This document shows, in pieces, positions 1 to 11,166 of a stretch of DNA of 64,000 bases. The translations under genes and the position numbers were made by a program. Where the stretch lies: the NCBI GenBank assembly GCA_022828595.1, contig JAKGHH010000001.1:74210401-74274400 (forward strand), read 5' to 3'. A model generated the notes under the pieces. That model saw only the letters and a program-made list of their open reading frames with translations, was not told the DNA's origin and did no database searches. This DNA is from Nelumbo lutea. Its lineage: Eukaryota; Streptophyta; Magnoliopsida; Proteales; Nelumbonaceae. The stretch's first letter is position 1. Each line of letters begins with the position of its first letter.

Positions 1-34
1 TCAAAACAACTGTCTCGTCCCCACCGACACTCGC

Positions 35-420
35 ACTTCCAGATTTCTCAAAGGACTTCATCATTGAATGTGATGCATCAAGCCAAGGAATGGGTGTGGT
101 TCTCATGCAAGAAGGAAGGCCACTAGTGTTCTTCAGCAAAGCATTGACAGCACAAAAATGGGCCAAGTCAGTATACGAACGAGAACTGATAGCAATTGTT
201 CTCGTAGTTCAGTAGTGGTGACAGTACCTTATAGGGAGGAGATTCATCATACAAACTGACCACCATAGCCTGAAATTTTTGTTGGAGCAGTCAGTATTAT
301 CCCCAGAACAGCAGTGATGGATAGCCAAACTACTCGGCTACGATTATGTCATTGAATACAAGGCAGGGCACACTAACAAAGTAGCAAATGTATAGTCACG
401 CCAACCACAACTATTTCCAT
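35..420 (+). pseudogene. Gypsy RNase H domain fragment
   Basis: The translation contains the RNase H start motif IIECDASSQGMGVVL (the Asp in CDAS is catalytic), then FFSKAL, YERELIAIV and IIQTDHHSLKFLLEQ, the usual order in Ty3/gypsy RNase H. Stops fall near 213, 221, 319 and 394, several where Gln or Arg codons are normally found. The reverse transcriptase upstream is cut by the window edge. Confidence 0.8.
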
Positions 421-623
421 TACTTCTCACGGCCCCAATGTGTTCCCTCATGAATCAGTTAAAGGAAGAAGCTGAAAGACACCCACAACTGAGCAATCTA
501 CGTTCACAGGTCCAAGAGGACCCTACCAGCCACCCAGGGTACACAGTAGAGAATAACTTGCTGTTGTATAAACATCGATTGGTGATACCACAGGATTCAG
601 CCCATATTTAGCAGCTTCTTGAA

Positions 624-1700
624 TTGTTCCACTCATCACCAGCAGGAGGACACTCGGGAATTTTGCGCACTTACAAGAGACTAGCCACCCAATTCCATTG
701 GAAAGGCATGCGGAATTCGGTCCAAAAATTCATAGCTGAATGTGTCACTTGGCAGAAAAATAAGGTTGATACCCAATGTCCAGCAGGTCTGCTACAACCA
801 CTTCCAATTCCTACACACAAGTGTGGGCTGATATATCCATGGACTTCATAACGGGGCTCCTCCTTTCCTATGGCAAGTCTATCATTCTCATAGTTGTTGA
901 CGGATTCACCAAATACTACCATTTTCTCCCTCTCTCCCACCCCTTTACAGCTTCAATGGTGGCTGAGGTTTTTACTAAGGAGGTGACATGACTGCATGGT
1001 ACCCCTAACTCCATTGTCTCAGACCGTGACCCAATTTTTATGAGTCGTTTCTGGGCAGAATTTTTCCGGTTACAGGGAGTGAAACTCTTCAAATCTACCA
1101 ACTACCATCCTCAGACAGATGGGCAAACTAAGGTGGTCAACCGGAGTTTGGAAACCTATCTAAGGTGCTATGCAAGGGATAGGCCATGTCAGTTGCTCAA
1201 GTGGCTTCATTGGGCGGAGTGGTGGTACAATACCACGCATCACATGCAGTAGGAATGACTCCATTCAGGGCTCTATATGGACGGGACCCACCTACCCTAC
1301 TCCCATATGAGAAAGGGTCTACAGCAATAGCAGCAGTGGAAGACCAACTCCTCCAATGGGATATGGTGTTACAAGAGCTCAAATCCCACCTCCGTTGAGC
1401 CCAACAATGGATGGCAGACTCTTACAACAGAAAGCATAGGCCCATCCAATACCGGGTTGGGGATCAAGTCTTCCTTAAACTACAACCATACAAGCAAGTT
1501 TCAGTAGTAGGCCACGGGTGGAACAAACTGAGCCCAAGGTACTTCAGTCCATTTCGGATTGTGGAACGCATTGGGTCCGCGGCATGCATACTTGACCTTC
1601 CAGCGACATCAAAATTGCACCCCGTATTTCATGTATCTCTATTAAAGAAATGGCCGAAAACGAGAGCAATAACAACAAAAACCCTCCCATCATTTTCGGA
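624..1700 (+). pseudogene. Gypsy integrase, broken
   Basis: Motifs in order: HSSPAGGHSGILRTYKRL (zinc-binding region), ISMDFITGLL (first catalytic Asp), IVSDRDPIF (second Asp), then [17 protein letters not shown]. The third catalytic residue, Glu in the usual DGQTE motif, is Lys here (about position 1130), which would inactivate the enzyme. Stops and frame changes occur near 990, 1252 and 1398. The later stretch RKHRPIQYRVGDQVFLKLQ and LHPVFHVSLLKK is the integrase C-terminal GPY/F-type region. Confidence 0.85.
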
Positions 1701-1745
1701 AGATGGCCAAGTTCAAACTGAACCCACCCAGATAACAGATTTCAA

Positions 1746-1905
1746 GTGGATACGCAAAGGGCATCACATCGAACCAGAGGCATTGGTGCCTTGGTGGTAT
1801 GGTCAGGTCTCCCACTTGAAGATGCAACTTGGGAACCTTACTTGGACTTACAGAATAGATTCCCACATCTTGACCTTGAGGGCAAGGTCTCTTTCAAGGG
1901 AGGAG
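1746..1905 (+). pseudogene. Chromodomain-like integrase tail
   Basis: The translation around 1800-1890 reads GLPLEDATWEP followed by FPHLDLEGKV. The W-E-x-A-T-W-E core followed by FPxLxLEGKV is typical of the chromodomain at the end of plant chromovirus integrases, where it helps target insertion to chromatin. It is in a different frame from the preceding integrase segment, so a frameshift separates them. Confidence 0.7.
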
Positions 1906-1909
1906 GGAC

Positions 1910-2190
1910 TGTCAAGACACAAATAAGTGGAACAGAGGGACAAGTGTACAAGAAAAGACCACATCAGCCTTTAAATAATGTGACTGAAAGCCAAACACTC
2001 GAACAAACTACATAACAAACTGGACAAGTGGAGAGGCTGGGATAACAGAATTGTAACTGAGTGTTATAAATAAAGAAAGGAAGTCCAGAAGGGAAGACAT
2101 TGATTCTGGAAATTCAGTCTCTCTCTCTCTCTCTCTCGTTTCAGGAGGCAGGCTTCCTCAAAAAGCCCTGAGTTAGGCAGTTATCTAACA
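1910..2190 (+). repeat. 3' LTR of the gypsy element
   Basis: A purine-rich tract (AAGGGAGGAGGGAC) ends just before TGTCAAGACA, and the block ends TTATCTAACA, giving TG...CA termini and about 281 bp. It holds a (TC) run near 2116-2138. Boundaries are inferred from the tract and the termini, because no partner LTR is present. Confidence 0.6.
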
Positions 2191-2251
2191 AAAGTACAAG
2201 GGGGTCTTTGTCACAGACCCCATAGTACAGGGGGGTCTTTGTAATTTACCC
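2191..2251. repeat. 60-bp repeat shared with 13820-13880
   Basis: This stretch, ending TCTTTGTAATTTACCC, matches 13820-13880 at nearly every base. It contains two copies of a GTACAxGGGGGTCTTTGT sub-repeat. Read on the other strand it starts GGGTAAATTACAAAGACC, which looks like the end of a DNA transposon, but I did not find a matching opposite end. Confidence 0.5.
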
Positions 2252-4223
2252 TAAATTTAAGGAGTCTTCAACCCGACCGTATGAATCTTGTCCCATTCCA
2301 TTAGATAAAATTTCATCTCCTCATTCAGTCCATCCAACAAAAAAAAGTACTTCTTTCTTTTATATGACTTTAGCCACTGATGCTGGTAAGGAAAACAGTG
2401 ACAGGTAATAAATAGGCAGGTTTGAAAATGCAATTCTGATGAGTGTTAGGTTACTTTCTTTGGAGAGAATTCCTTGTTTCCAAACTACTAACTTCCTCCC
2501 AAATCTTTCAATAACCAAATCCTATACAGAAAGGCATGGGTGGTTAGTGGTCAGCAGCAAGGTTGCTGAAGAAGGGACCTTAGTGCCCCAATCCATGGGA
2601 TGGTAATGACAAATTGGTGTTTGGGACACAGGTTTACAGGTAGAGAGAAAAACTTGTTTGTACACTTTCTAAGTTTTATATTGCAACTTGTAGTATGCTC
2701 TAACCATGTTGCCGCTGAGAAAAAAGTTCAATTGCAGTTCTTTTTCCAACCGATGGCATTTTGGTCTTGTGACAAAGTTAACTTTAAGTGGGTCCCTGCA
2801 ACTTTTATTTATTATATGTACTACCTAACCTAAACAACATCTTTTCTCCTAACATCTATTTTCCAATACCATGTGTGAACTGTGAAGTCCTATTAACAGA
2901 AACCACAGGTACCTCTGTTATCAAAAGACTAAAAAAAAAACTCTCTCTTCTTTGTAGATAAAATGCATTGTTTTTTTTTTTCAATCAGTTATATAAAATA
3001 CATTGCTATTAACTTAAGTAGAAACACACACACACACACATACATTGCTTTGAAGACTTTCTTGCTCTTCAGAAATTTTTAAATTTGGTGCTTTAGTTTT
3101 CCTGTTCTCTGTCTGTTCTTTGTTTGCTCAAGGTTGGACAAAATCCCATGTCTGGGGCATGATTTAAAATGTCTACAGATTCCTAATAGACATGATTACA
3201 ACTTTGAGCCAACTCAAAATTCTTTTCATATATGAAGTTAAATCTTAGTTTTTGTTTGTGCAATAGATTATTTGGTTTCTATATTAGAATCATTTGCACT
3301 TCCTATGAGTTTACGTTTTGTTTAACTTAAATCTCAATCATGTAGTTTGACTCCTAAGTTTATAACACAACTTTGTAGCATATTATTTTCTCTATTAACC
3401 TTATTCCTTAGATTTATTTGATGGTTGGGAACAAGATAATAATTTAAAAAGGTGTACCTTGCTTCTTTTATCATTTCATAATATATCATTATATGATTTT
3501 TGCATATTTCAAAATGTTTCCAGCATTCTATACTTTTTATAATGTTTCCATCTGACATTTCCAACATTTTGCATATATTTGGATGACTGATATTTCCATC
3601 AACACTGGCATTTTAAACCTTGGTTTAGGGTTCAAAAAACACCCCAACCAAAAAAAAAATAAAGGACTACAAAATAATCTAGTTGGCACTCCAAATTTTC
3701 AATGATTCCTCTGACTATACAAAGTTGAAGAATTACTTCAGATTTCAGAACCTTACACACCAAGGTTGATAAGACTTGATAAAATTATGCATATACAATC
3801 ATACCAAGTTTTAGCTTCAACTTTTTTGTTTTCATGGTTGAAATTATAAACCCTTAAATGAAAGATAACAATAAGTTAGGAGTACAGAATATATTCTCAA
3901 AGGCACCCCACACTAGCATCCATATTTATTGAGTTTCAAGGAAATGGTGCATGATGGAAATTTAATAGTCATCATTATGTTGCTTTCAATTAAGGACAGA
4001 ATTTATGGAAGCACAACGAGAACAGATTTTTTTTCTTAGTTGATTTACTTAACAGGACCTATGCTTTTATTTCTATTAAGCTATTCAAAAGTAAATGTAT
4101 CTGCCAATTCCATAATTAAAAATTCTATTTTTGTCCTTCAGTTTCATAAACATCCATTGGCAAACTACAACTCCCATAATGTACATGTACATATAGGTAA
4201 ATCTGCAAGCAACAAAGACGATA
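2252..4223. other. No gene seen; AT-rich spacer
   Basis: AT-rich sequence with short A/T runs and a small (CA) tract near 3028. Only short open frames of random appearance are present. I found no splice-consistent coding segment, including no sign of the missing last exon of RTL2. Confidence 0.5.
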
Positions 4224-4434
4224 ACTTTTTTTATAGGAAACAGTAACTTTCATTAAACAATTGAAAAGATTACAGGCTTACCACCCACAAAATGGATGGC
4301 AAAAGAAAATAAAAAACTTACAAACAGGCCCAAAACAAAGCCTCCCTAGTAACTCCTTCTTAGCTCAAGTGTCAGCCATTCCATTTGCTAACCTTCTTAC
4401 CCAATTAAAGTGCACCCCAATCTCCCTTGTTAAG

Positions 4435-4790
4435 CTAATAATCTCTTAGAGGCTGTCTAAGAGACTGCACTCCCAGGTTTCCAGTTTGCATCCACCCTAT
4501 TACCAACTTGGAGTCTCCTTCCACTTCTAATTGTTGCATGCCCCATTGTTTCACCAGTTTCAAACCTTGAAGTAAGGCCATTACTTCTGCCCTTAATGAA
4601 TCTCCCACACCAATTAGGCAAGAGTAAAAGGCCAAGACTTTTCCTTCCTCGTTTCTATACACACCCCCAACTCCCAACTGACCTGGATTACCCAAGGAGC
4701 TTCCATCAAAGTTTAGCTTCACCTTGAACTGAGGCGGTGGTACCCAACAATCCTGTACCACAAGGAAGGAAGGCGAGGATATGGCTATAA
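4435..4790 (-). pseudogene. LINE RNase H domain
   Basis: The minus-strand translation has [14 protein letters not shown] (first catalytic Asp), SLRAEVMALLQGL (catalytic Glu) and LEVEGDSKLVIGWM (second Asp), which is the plant LINE RNase H signature. This stretch is open for about 100 codons; a stop falls soon after the third motif. Confidence 0.85.
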
Positions 4791-5003
4791 TACTCCAATT
4801 TCTAATTAAGTACGCTGAGGAGAAATCCTTGAAGAGATGATGTACTTTCAACGGTGCATAACCTTGATGGTGACAACCTCCACAAGTGCTTCATTGGATT
4901 TTTCTTGCCCTAGGAAGATCCTATTGTTTCTCTCTTCCCAAATTGACCATAGGATGGCAGCTCTTGTTATTCTCCACATTACCCTACCCCTTTTCCTTGG
5001 CTG

Positions 5004-5222
5004 TCAGAAGAAGCTAGAGTCAAAAAGGTTCAGCACACCTGGGGGGGGGGGGGGGTTCCATCTGTAACCAAACAAAAAAGAGAACCAATTCCACAAATAA
5101 TAAGCAAAAGGACAAGAAATCAAAAGATGAGTCGCTGTCTCACCATTTCTTAAGCAAAGGTAATAGACATGTGGGGAAAGGCTCCAATAGTATTGATCTT
5201 TTGAAGAGCCACTTCCCAACAA
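5004..5222 (-). pseudogene. LINE zinc-binding RT-associated domain (zf-RVT-like)
   Basis: The minus-strand translation has CLRNGETATHLLISCPFAYYLW, a match (C-x-ETxxHLLxxCPFAxxxW) to the zinc-binding segment found after plant LINE reverse transcriptases. The frame runs into a 15-base G run at 5041-5055, which reads as a Pro stretch. Confidence 0.75.
5041..5055. repeat. 15-base G homopolymer
   Basis: An uninterrupted run of 15 G within the LINE. Its length may be unreliable in the assembly. Confidence 0.9.
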
Positions 5223-5662
5223 AAAGCCCTAACTTTTAGCGGCACAAGAGAATACCAGATTTCTTTAGCAGGAAAAGAGACAGACACAAAAGAAGACTGG
5301 ACTAAGGTGTTGAAGAAAGATGAACAAGAGAAAGTCCCTAAAGAAGACTCTTTTCAAATTCTACTATCCGGGCAGGAAAGATCTAGGAAAACTGAATTCA
5401 ACACAGTGAATAACTCATCTGCAAAAGCCAACTCTGAATCCCTCAACCCTCTTCTCAAACCCAAATCCTAAGTCCCCTCAGACACACGAAGTGAGCAGAT
5501 GGTTTTGAATTTATTTAGGGAAAGAGAATACATTACTAGGAATCTATCCTTAAGGGGGGTGTTCCCAAGCCAAAGGTCCTCCTAAAACAAAATTTTATTA
5601 CCTAAACACACATCAAATCTGATGAAAGGCTGAAAGGAAGACGAGACTCTAGCAATTGCTTT

Positions 5663-7190
5663 CTAAGGGGAGAAATAAGAAGCCCTAGGGTCAACACCAG
5701 CATCCCATCCATTAGATGCCATCCCATGAATACTTTCCACCACCAAGAGCCACAAATTGTCCTTCTCCAAACAAAATTTCCACAACCACTTTCCTAACAA
5801 AGCTACATTTATTAATCTGATATTGCCAATCCCTAGACCTCTCGCTTCCTTTTTCCTAGAAATTACTTCCCACTTCACTAAATGGTCCTTTTTTGAGTCA
5901 CCCGGTTCCCATAGATATTCTAACTTATTAGCAACCTTGGTAGGAAGCTTAAAGGTAGACAGAAAATACACCGGAAGGCTGGTCAGAGTGAACTTGATTA
6001 AAGTGATTCTACCCCCTAGTGAGATATAATTTCTTTTCCACTCTGCTAACTTCTTAGTGAATCTTTCTAAAACTAGGTACCAAAAATTTTCTGTTCTAGG
6101 ATTTCCCCCCAAGGGCAGACCTAAATATACTAGAGGCCAACCACTTACCTCACAACCTAAAGCCCTAGCCACCAACTACACTTCATCATCCCGTAAATTC
6201 ACCCCGGCTACACAACTCTTGTTCCAATTGATTTTCAAATTGGAGACTCTCTCAAAATGCATCACCACCAATCTCAAATTATCCATCTCCTAAATTTCCC
6301 CTTCACAAAAGAGAATGATATCATCCGCAAATTGTAGGTGAGTGACAATCACTTGTTGCCTCCCCACTCTCCATCATTTTAGTAGATTTCTTGAATCAGC
6401 CCTAGAAATCAGGACACTTAGGACATCCACTAATAAGGTGAAGAGGAATGGTGACAAAGGGTCTCCTTGTCTAAGCCCTCTCTTTGCAAGAAAGAAGTCC
6501 CTAGCTACTCCATTCACTAAGATTGAGAAGTGACAAGAGGTAATACAACCCTTCATCCACTTACACCATCTTTCCCCAAAACCTCTATTCTTCAACACTT
6601 CTAGCAAGAAATCTCAATCCACCAAATCATAAGCCTTTTCTAAGTCAAGTTTACACATCAGACCCTTGTAATCCACACATTCATTGGCTATTAAAATCTA
6701 ATCAATAATTTGCCTCCATTTCACAAAGGCCCCTTGATTCGGTGAGATTAAGGAAGGAAGGATTTTCTTGAGTCTTAGTGCAAGAACATTAGAAATGATC
6801 TTATATAGGCACCCAATCAGACTGATCGATCTAAAATCCTTGGGTTGAATTGCAGGCACCTTCTTAGGGATCAAAGCTATGAAAATAGCATTTGCACCCG
6901 CATTTATTTTTCCTCTTTCAGAATTCCAAGAAGACCTCGACTAGGTCATCACCTAAGATATCCCAACAGTCTTAATAAAAATCCATAGTGAATCCTTCCA
7001 GGCCCGGGGCTTTTGATCTTTCCATAGAGAAAACTGCTTCATTTATTTCTTGAACCTCAAATGGTCTTTTCAGGGGTTCCAACATTTTCCTTTCTCCAAC
7101 ATGCCACTCAAAGTCGGTTAGAGTCTCTCTTGCTCTACTGGGACTGTCATAAATGGATTTAAAATGCTCCACATTACTTTTTGACAAACT
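5663..7190 (-). pseudogene. LINE reverse transcriptase remnant
   Basis: Segments in order on the minus strand: SKAPGLEGFTMDFY (about 6972-7020), RGFGERWCKWMKGC and GLRQGDPLSPFLF (6374-6607), the FADD catalytic motif in the broken stretch near 6320-6340, then WPLVYLGLPLGG, GGRITLIK and VISRKKEARGLGIGN (5663-6175). This is the standard order of a plant L1-type RT. Frame breaks lie between each of these open segments. Confidence 0.88.
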
Positions 7191-7759
7191 GCAAAGATAA
7201 AACTACTGTCACAAACATTATAAGTCAGAAAACTTGAGACCAAAAGGAGCAATTCTTAAGCCCAGACAGAACTAATTGTGAACCAAAACATATAGAATTA
7301 TAGATGCATTTTTTTAAGACAAGATCAAGTAAACTTTAATTAATCGAAAACCACACCCATGTGGTACAACGAGTGTACATTGGGAATATACAAAGCCACT
7401 ATATACCAATTGCTCTTAACCTCTGGTTTAAGAGCAAGCCTGAAATCTCTTGTCAAGCATGTTTCCAATAAACATGATTAAATTAAGGGGCCTTATAATA
7501 TGTTAAATATTCCTATTTCATATGCAAACAAGAAACAAAAATCCATTTTCGGTCTTATTCAACTAATTTTACTACTAAATCACTTTCTTGGGTGGTATTT
7601 GGTTCATCAGTAGATCTACAGTAGGTTACTTGTCAAAAACTAACTTATCACATAAGTTGCTTATCCTTAGTTATAAGTAAGTTCCTTAAACCTGATTTAC
7701 TTAAGCTTACTTATCAAAGCTATTTTATAGATGGGAAACCAAATGCACTATTTTATTTA

Positions 7760-8778
7760 GGGTAAAAGACTTAAATATACCCTGAGTTTTAGAAATTGAC
7801 TTAAACATATGCTATAGTTTTAAAATCGACTTAAATATACCTTGTGGGCTGGCCCCACAGGACTTAAACATACCCTAAAGTCACATTTACAGTCATAAAA
7901 AAATTTTAAAATCCTATTATGCCCTCCTATACTCAATGATACTTGTTTTGAAAATCTGAAACTGTAGTTTCAGATTAGAGCAAAGTATCATAATACTTTG
8001 TTTACTCACTCAAATCAATTGCCTGTGGATTCTTTTTCTTTTTCTTTCTTTTTCTCCCTCCTCTCTCGTTGTTACTTCATTTCACCAAGTGTTGAAAATA
8101 CTATGAACAAGTTAACCTGGTGGGTGAATTAATATGTATGATCTTCGCCGGAGAGAGTAGCACAGGACCATCCACCCGTGGATCCTAATCTTTGGTCAAT
8201 TAGACGAAAAGCCAAATTTGGTGTGTCAATTGGAATGAACAGTACAGGTGGTGGGCCATATACTATAAGCAAGTTAACCCAGTAGGTGAATTAATATGTA
8301 TGATCTTTGCCGGAGAGAACAGCACAGGACCATCCACCCGTGGATCTTAATCTTTAGTCAATTAGACAAAAAGCCAAATTTGGTGTCTCAAATTGGAATG
8401 AACAGTACAGGTGGTGGGCCATATCTGATTTGATGAAACCATGTTTTCAATCTAATCCAGTCAAATAGATTGAAGTAAGTCTGGCTTGTGGAACAAAAAC
8501 TCAAAAAACAGTTAATCTTAACTGAATCCTATATTGTCATGTTTAAGTATCCTTTGTCAGGCTTGGTCTCTTGGGAGGAATCACTAGTTTTTACTCTTTT
8601 GGTTTAAGGCAAAATAGAATTTTGAACACATGAGTTTGTTTTATGTTTGGTTCTTATTGAAATTTTGAAAGGATATGAAGGACAAAAGAGTAACAAGGTA
8701 TGTTTAAGTCCTCTTGAAAAACCCAGGGTATATTAAGTCAATTAATGAAAATTCAGGGTATGTTTAAGTCTTTTACCC
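7760..8778. mobile_element. Mutator-like non-autonomous TIR element
   Basis: The left end begins GGGTAAAAGACTTAAATATA and the right end closes with GTTTAAGTCTTTTACCC, its inverted complement. Imperfect sub-terminal repeats of the same motif extend the match to about 90 bp on each side. The flanks are TTTTATTTA (7751-7759) and TTTTATTTT (8779-8787), an 8-of-9 match, and 9-bp duplications are typical of Mutator-like elements. No transposase is encoded. The flanks are AT-rich, so the duplication length is less certain than the inverted repeats. Confidence 0.75.
8101..8424. repeat. 162-bp tandem duplication inside the TIR element
   Basis: Positions 8101-8262 and 8263-8424 are two nearly identical copies, each running from CTATxAxCAAGTTAACC to GGTGGGCCATAT, with about a dozen scattered differences. 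Confidence 0.9.
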
Positions 8779-8787
8779 TTTTATTTT

Positions 8788-9410
8788 TCTTCTGATTGTC
8801 AGTTGATATCAGTAGAAAGGCTACTTATCTATACTGAACCAAACACCCCCTTAGTGTTACTCTGTAAGAATTTCATCCAATACACTTGTTTGGGTATTCC
8901 ACTGAAGCTTTTGTGATAGCCAAGCCTATGTCACTTGGATATGACAAGGATATAGCTTGACAAGGTATCAAAACCTGAGTTTTCAGTAAGAATTTAAGTA
9001 TCCATATGTTACCCTTGTACCCTTGTAGCGGTATCCAGGTACTATAGCTACATACAGGATTGGAACACAATAATTCCTCTCTATAGAAGGGCCATCTTGA
9101 ACCTAAGGAGATAGTAAATGCATATTCCTTAGGCTATCATATAGTGCTACATCTGACAACTCTATGGATTTTAATCTATGTGCTATGTGTAAAGGTGCAA
9201 TTGTACATAAAAAACCAAGTACTAGTATAAACAACCAAGGAAATATATAATAGACAATGTATTCTGCTAATTTTCTGCTGTAGATTTTATATATATAAAG
9301 ATGAGGATTCTCAGCATATGAAAAATGGAATGCACATCTTTAGAAAGAAGTAATTTAGAAGCAAGTATCAGTTAACAAGATTATGATTTGTACAACGAGG
9401 AAATTAATAC
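8788..9410. other. Spacer 3' of RTL2 exon 3; no exon recognised
   Basis: This stretch should hold the last intron of RTL2 and could hold its final exon. I looked on the minus strand for a second double-stranded-RNA-binding domain and did not find one. Confidence 0.4.
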
Positions 9411-10507
9411 CTGTATTTCGGCGGATGCCACCGCCTCTTGCTACAAAGCTCACTCAACTTCTGTTTGGCCCCCTCGATTTCCTCAACTCCAGGACCTTCT
9501 ATCTCCATGTTAGTTGGCTCCATACGCACCAACTTCTCCACAGCTACCTTTGCCGCATTAAGCTTCGCAATCTCCTTCTGATCCGAAGAACCCGAGGCAA
9601 TGAGCTTTCCGTCCACAAAAACACTAGCGATATTACTCGATCCCTTCCTCCAATGCTTGATGTCAACTTGCTTCCCCCGCTTCTGGCAGAGCTCGAAAAG
9701 CGTAGTCACAGGCTGCGGTTGCTGCTGTAATGTCCCTTGCGTAATAATGGGCTCCAAAAGACCCCTAAAGACCTGAAAAAACAGAGAAACGAACAAAATT
9801 AAAAAGAAAAATAAAGAATTTCGATCAGAATAAGAGAAAAAAAAAATAAGAAGGTACCATCCACAAAGCTTTCAAATCAAAATCACAATCGACGTAAATA
9901 GCTGCAGCGATGGACTCAACAATGTCTGCTAAAACCTTAGGCGCTTTTACCATTCCACCATAAGGAACAGCACCATCTTCTTCTTGAACCACACGAGTGA
10001 ACTCCTCAACCTTAAACGGAAACTCGAGTTTTAAATTTAAACAGATATACTAGAAAGAAGAAAAAAAAAGAAACAATAATCGAAGTGGATCAACAAGCTC
10101 AGTACCTTGACATCAAGAGAAGGAGCATTATGTCGGACATAGCGATAGAGGCCGTGCCTAACAGCGACGCGGGCGAGCTTCTCCGTGCTAATGTTGGCAG
10201 CGCGGAGGACAGAGAGTTGACCCGGGTCGAGATCCGGGTACGAAATAAAGAAAAAGTTGGTGAGAGCGAGACCCAAAGCGGCGTCCCCAACGAACTCGAG
10301 ACGTTGATAGGAAGGCGACCGGTTGCAAGACGAGTGAGTCAAAGCTTCCTCTAGGAGATCCTTATTCTTGAATCGGTAGCCAAGGAGGTCTTCCACGGCC
10401 AAAATAGAGGCTTTCATGTTCATGTCCACTGCTCCTGCGTCTTCGGACTCGCCGTCGCCCACGGCGCATGTCAAATCGACGATCTCGTAAGGCTCCGTCA
10501 TCTTCAT
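9411..10507 (-). CDS. RTL2: RTL2, RNase III-like protein 2 (partial; three exons)
   Basis: A double-stranded-RNA endonuclease of the plant RNase III-like 2 family, which trims structured precursor RNAs and can cut small-RNA precursors. Exons: 10507-10106, 10010-9858 and 9772-9411, with GT-AG introns and exact phase. Exon 1 (134 codons) carries the RNase III signature YQRLEFVGDAALGLAL and LRAANISTEKLARVA. Exon 2 (51 codons) has KVLADIVESIAAAIYVD, which supplies the second pair of catalytic acidic residues. Exon 3 starts VFRGLLEPI and encodes a double-stranded-RNA-binding domain. I chose the ATG at 10505-10507 because no ATG lies upstream in frame. RTL2 proteins have a second binding domain, which would follow the donor after 9411; that exon was not found. 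About 305 residues are visible. Reading through the donor would hit a stop two codons later. Confidence 0.9.
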
Positions 10508-10678
10508 CGACGGATCAATCTCATACAACAGAAGAAGCAGAGAACTTGGTTCCGGGCTTTCAGCTTGTCTTGTTCTACACTTCTACTGCTTCAGAGAGAG
10601 GACACCCAAGTGTCCCAAGTCCATTGGAATGCCCAAATGGACAAATGCCAGCTTGGTTCGTTTCATTTTCATACGTAC

Positions 10679-10830
10679 TTTCATAGGGTAAAACCGCCCG
10701 ACTATAAAAACATGGGTATACGTAGACACGATTCTCCGAGTCCGGATCTGCTCGTTGACAGAGAGATCACATGCTTTCATACGGTAGAACCGCAGATTAT
10801 AAAAACATGGGTATACTTTCATACGGTAGA
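10679..10830. repeat. Degenerate 42-bp repeat upstream of RTL2
   Basis: The motif TTCATAxGGTAxAACCGC...ATTATAAAAACATGGGTATAC occurs at 10679-10721 and 10775-10816, and its first 14 bases again at 10817-10830. It lies in the presumed 5' flank of RTL2 (which reads leftward). I cannot say whether it has a regulatory role. Confidence 0.8.
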
Positions 10831-10881
10831 CTTGCGCAACAGAGACAACATCAAGACCATAATTAGAAGACTTGCGTCCCA

Positions 10882-11166
10882 GAAGCCTGGGACGAACCGG
10901 AAAATGGAAACATCAACACCAGATTTCAGAGTAAGCAACTTCGAGTTCATACCATTTGGATTGGGTCGGTGTTCAGTGTTCTTGCCCTGGTATGCAACTG
11001 GATGGGACTCCACCGTCTACACATTAGAGTTAGCCATGGCTCATTTGCTTCGTCAGTTCATTGCTTTGTGTGGGAACTACCAGGTGGGATGAAACCCAGC
11101 GACCTCGACATGAACGATGTCTTCGGGCTCACCATTCCCAGAGCTGAATGACTAGTTGCCATATCG
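10882..11166 (+). pseudogene. Cytochrome P450 C-terminal remnant, CYP84 (ferulate 5-hydroxylase)-like
   Basis: Read across frames on the plus strand, the segment gives WDEPEN (the region after the PERF motif), NFEFIPFGLGR (start of the heme-binding loop), LELAMAHLLRQF, then ELPGGMKPSDLDMNDVFGL and TIPRAE. This series closely resembles the end of CYP84 ferulate 5-hydroxylases, heme mono-oxygenases of lignin synthesis. The heme-loop Cys region is scrambled by frame changes, and a stop falls where the LVAxP ending follows. Nothing upstream resembles the rest of a P450, so this is a 3' fragment. The family call rests on remembered sequence; the P450 call is firmer. Confidence 0.75.

Larger units (their letters stand above)
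1..2190 (+). mobile_element. Decayed Ty3/gypsy retrotransposon (chromovirus-type), 3' part with LTR
   Basis: The left part of the element lies outside the window. What remains, in order, is the RNase H domain after the reverse transcriptase, a zinc-binding and catalytic integrase, a C-terminal chromodomain-like tail, a purine-rich tract and one LTR. This order (RT-RNase H-integrase-chromodomain) is that of plant chromoviruses. The coding region is broken by many in-frame stops and at least two frame changes, so it is not functional. I see no second LTR, so no terminal divergence can be measured. Confidence 0.85.
4224..7190 (-). mobile_element. LINE (non-LTR retrotransposon), 5'-truncated
   Basis: On the minus strand, from 7190 downward, come a reverse transcriptase, a zinc-binding reverse transcriptase motif and an RNase H. 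The element ends near 4224 with a TTTAATGAAAGTT...ATAAAAAAA tail, the usual 3' end of the LINEs in this window. The endonuclease and ORF1 are missing, so it is truncated at the 5' end inside the RT. Coding is interrupted by stops and frameshifts. Confidence 0.88.

Noticed and set aside
8873..9070. Minus-strand 65-codon frame as the missing RTL2 exon
   Set aside because: No dsRNA-binding-domain residues, and no acceptor in the correct phase.
9383..9730. Plus-strand 115-codon frame opposite RTL2 exon 3
   Set aside because: Antisense shadow of the dsRNA-binding-domain exon, which has clear homology and splice sites.
10565..11092. 175-codon open frame upstream of RTL2 as an intact gene
   Set aside because: Only its last part resembles a protein, and that is a P450 tail that leaves this frame at the heme loop. 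The rest covers degenerate repeats.
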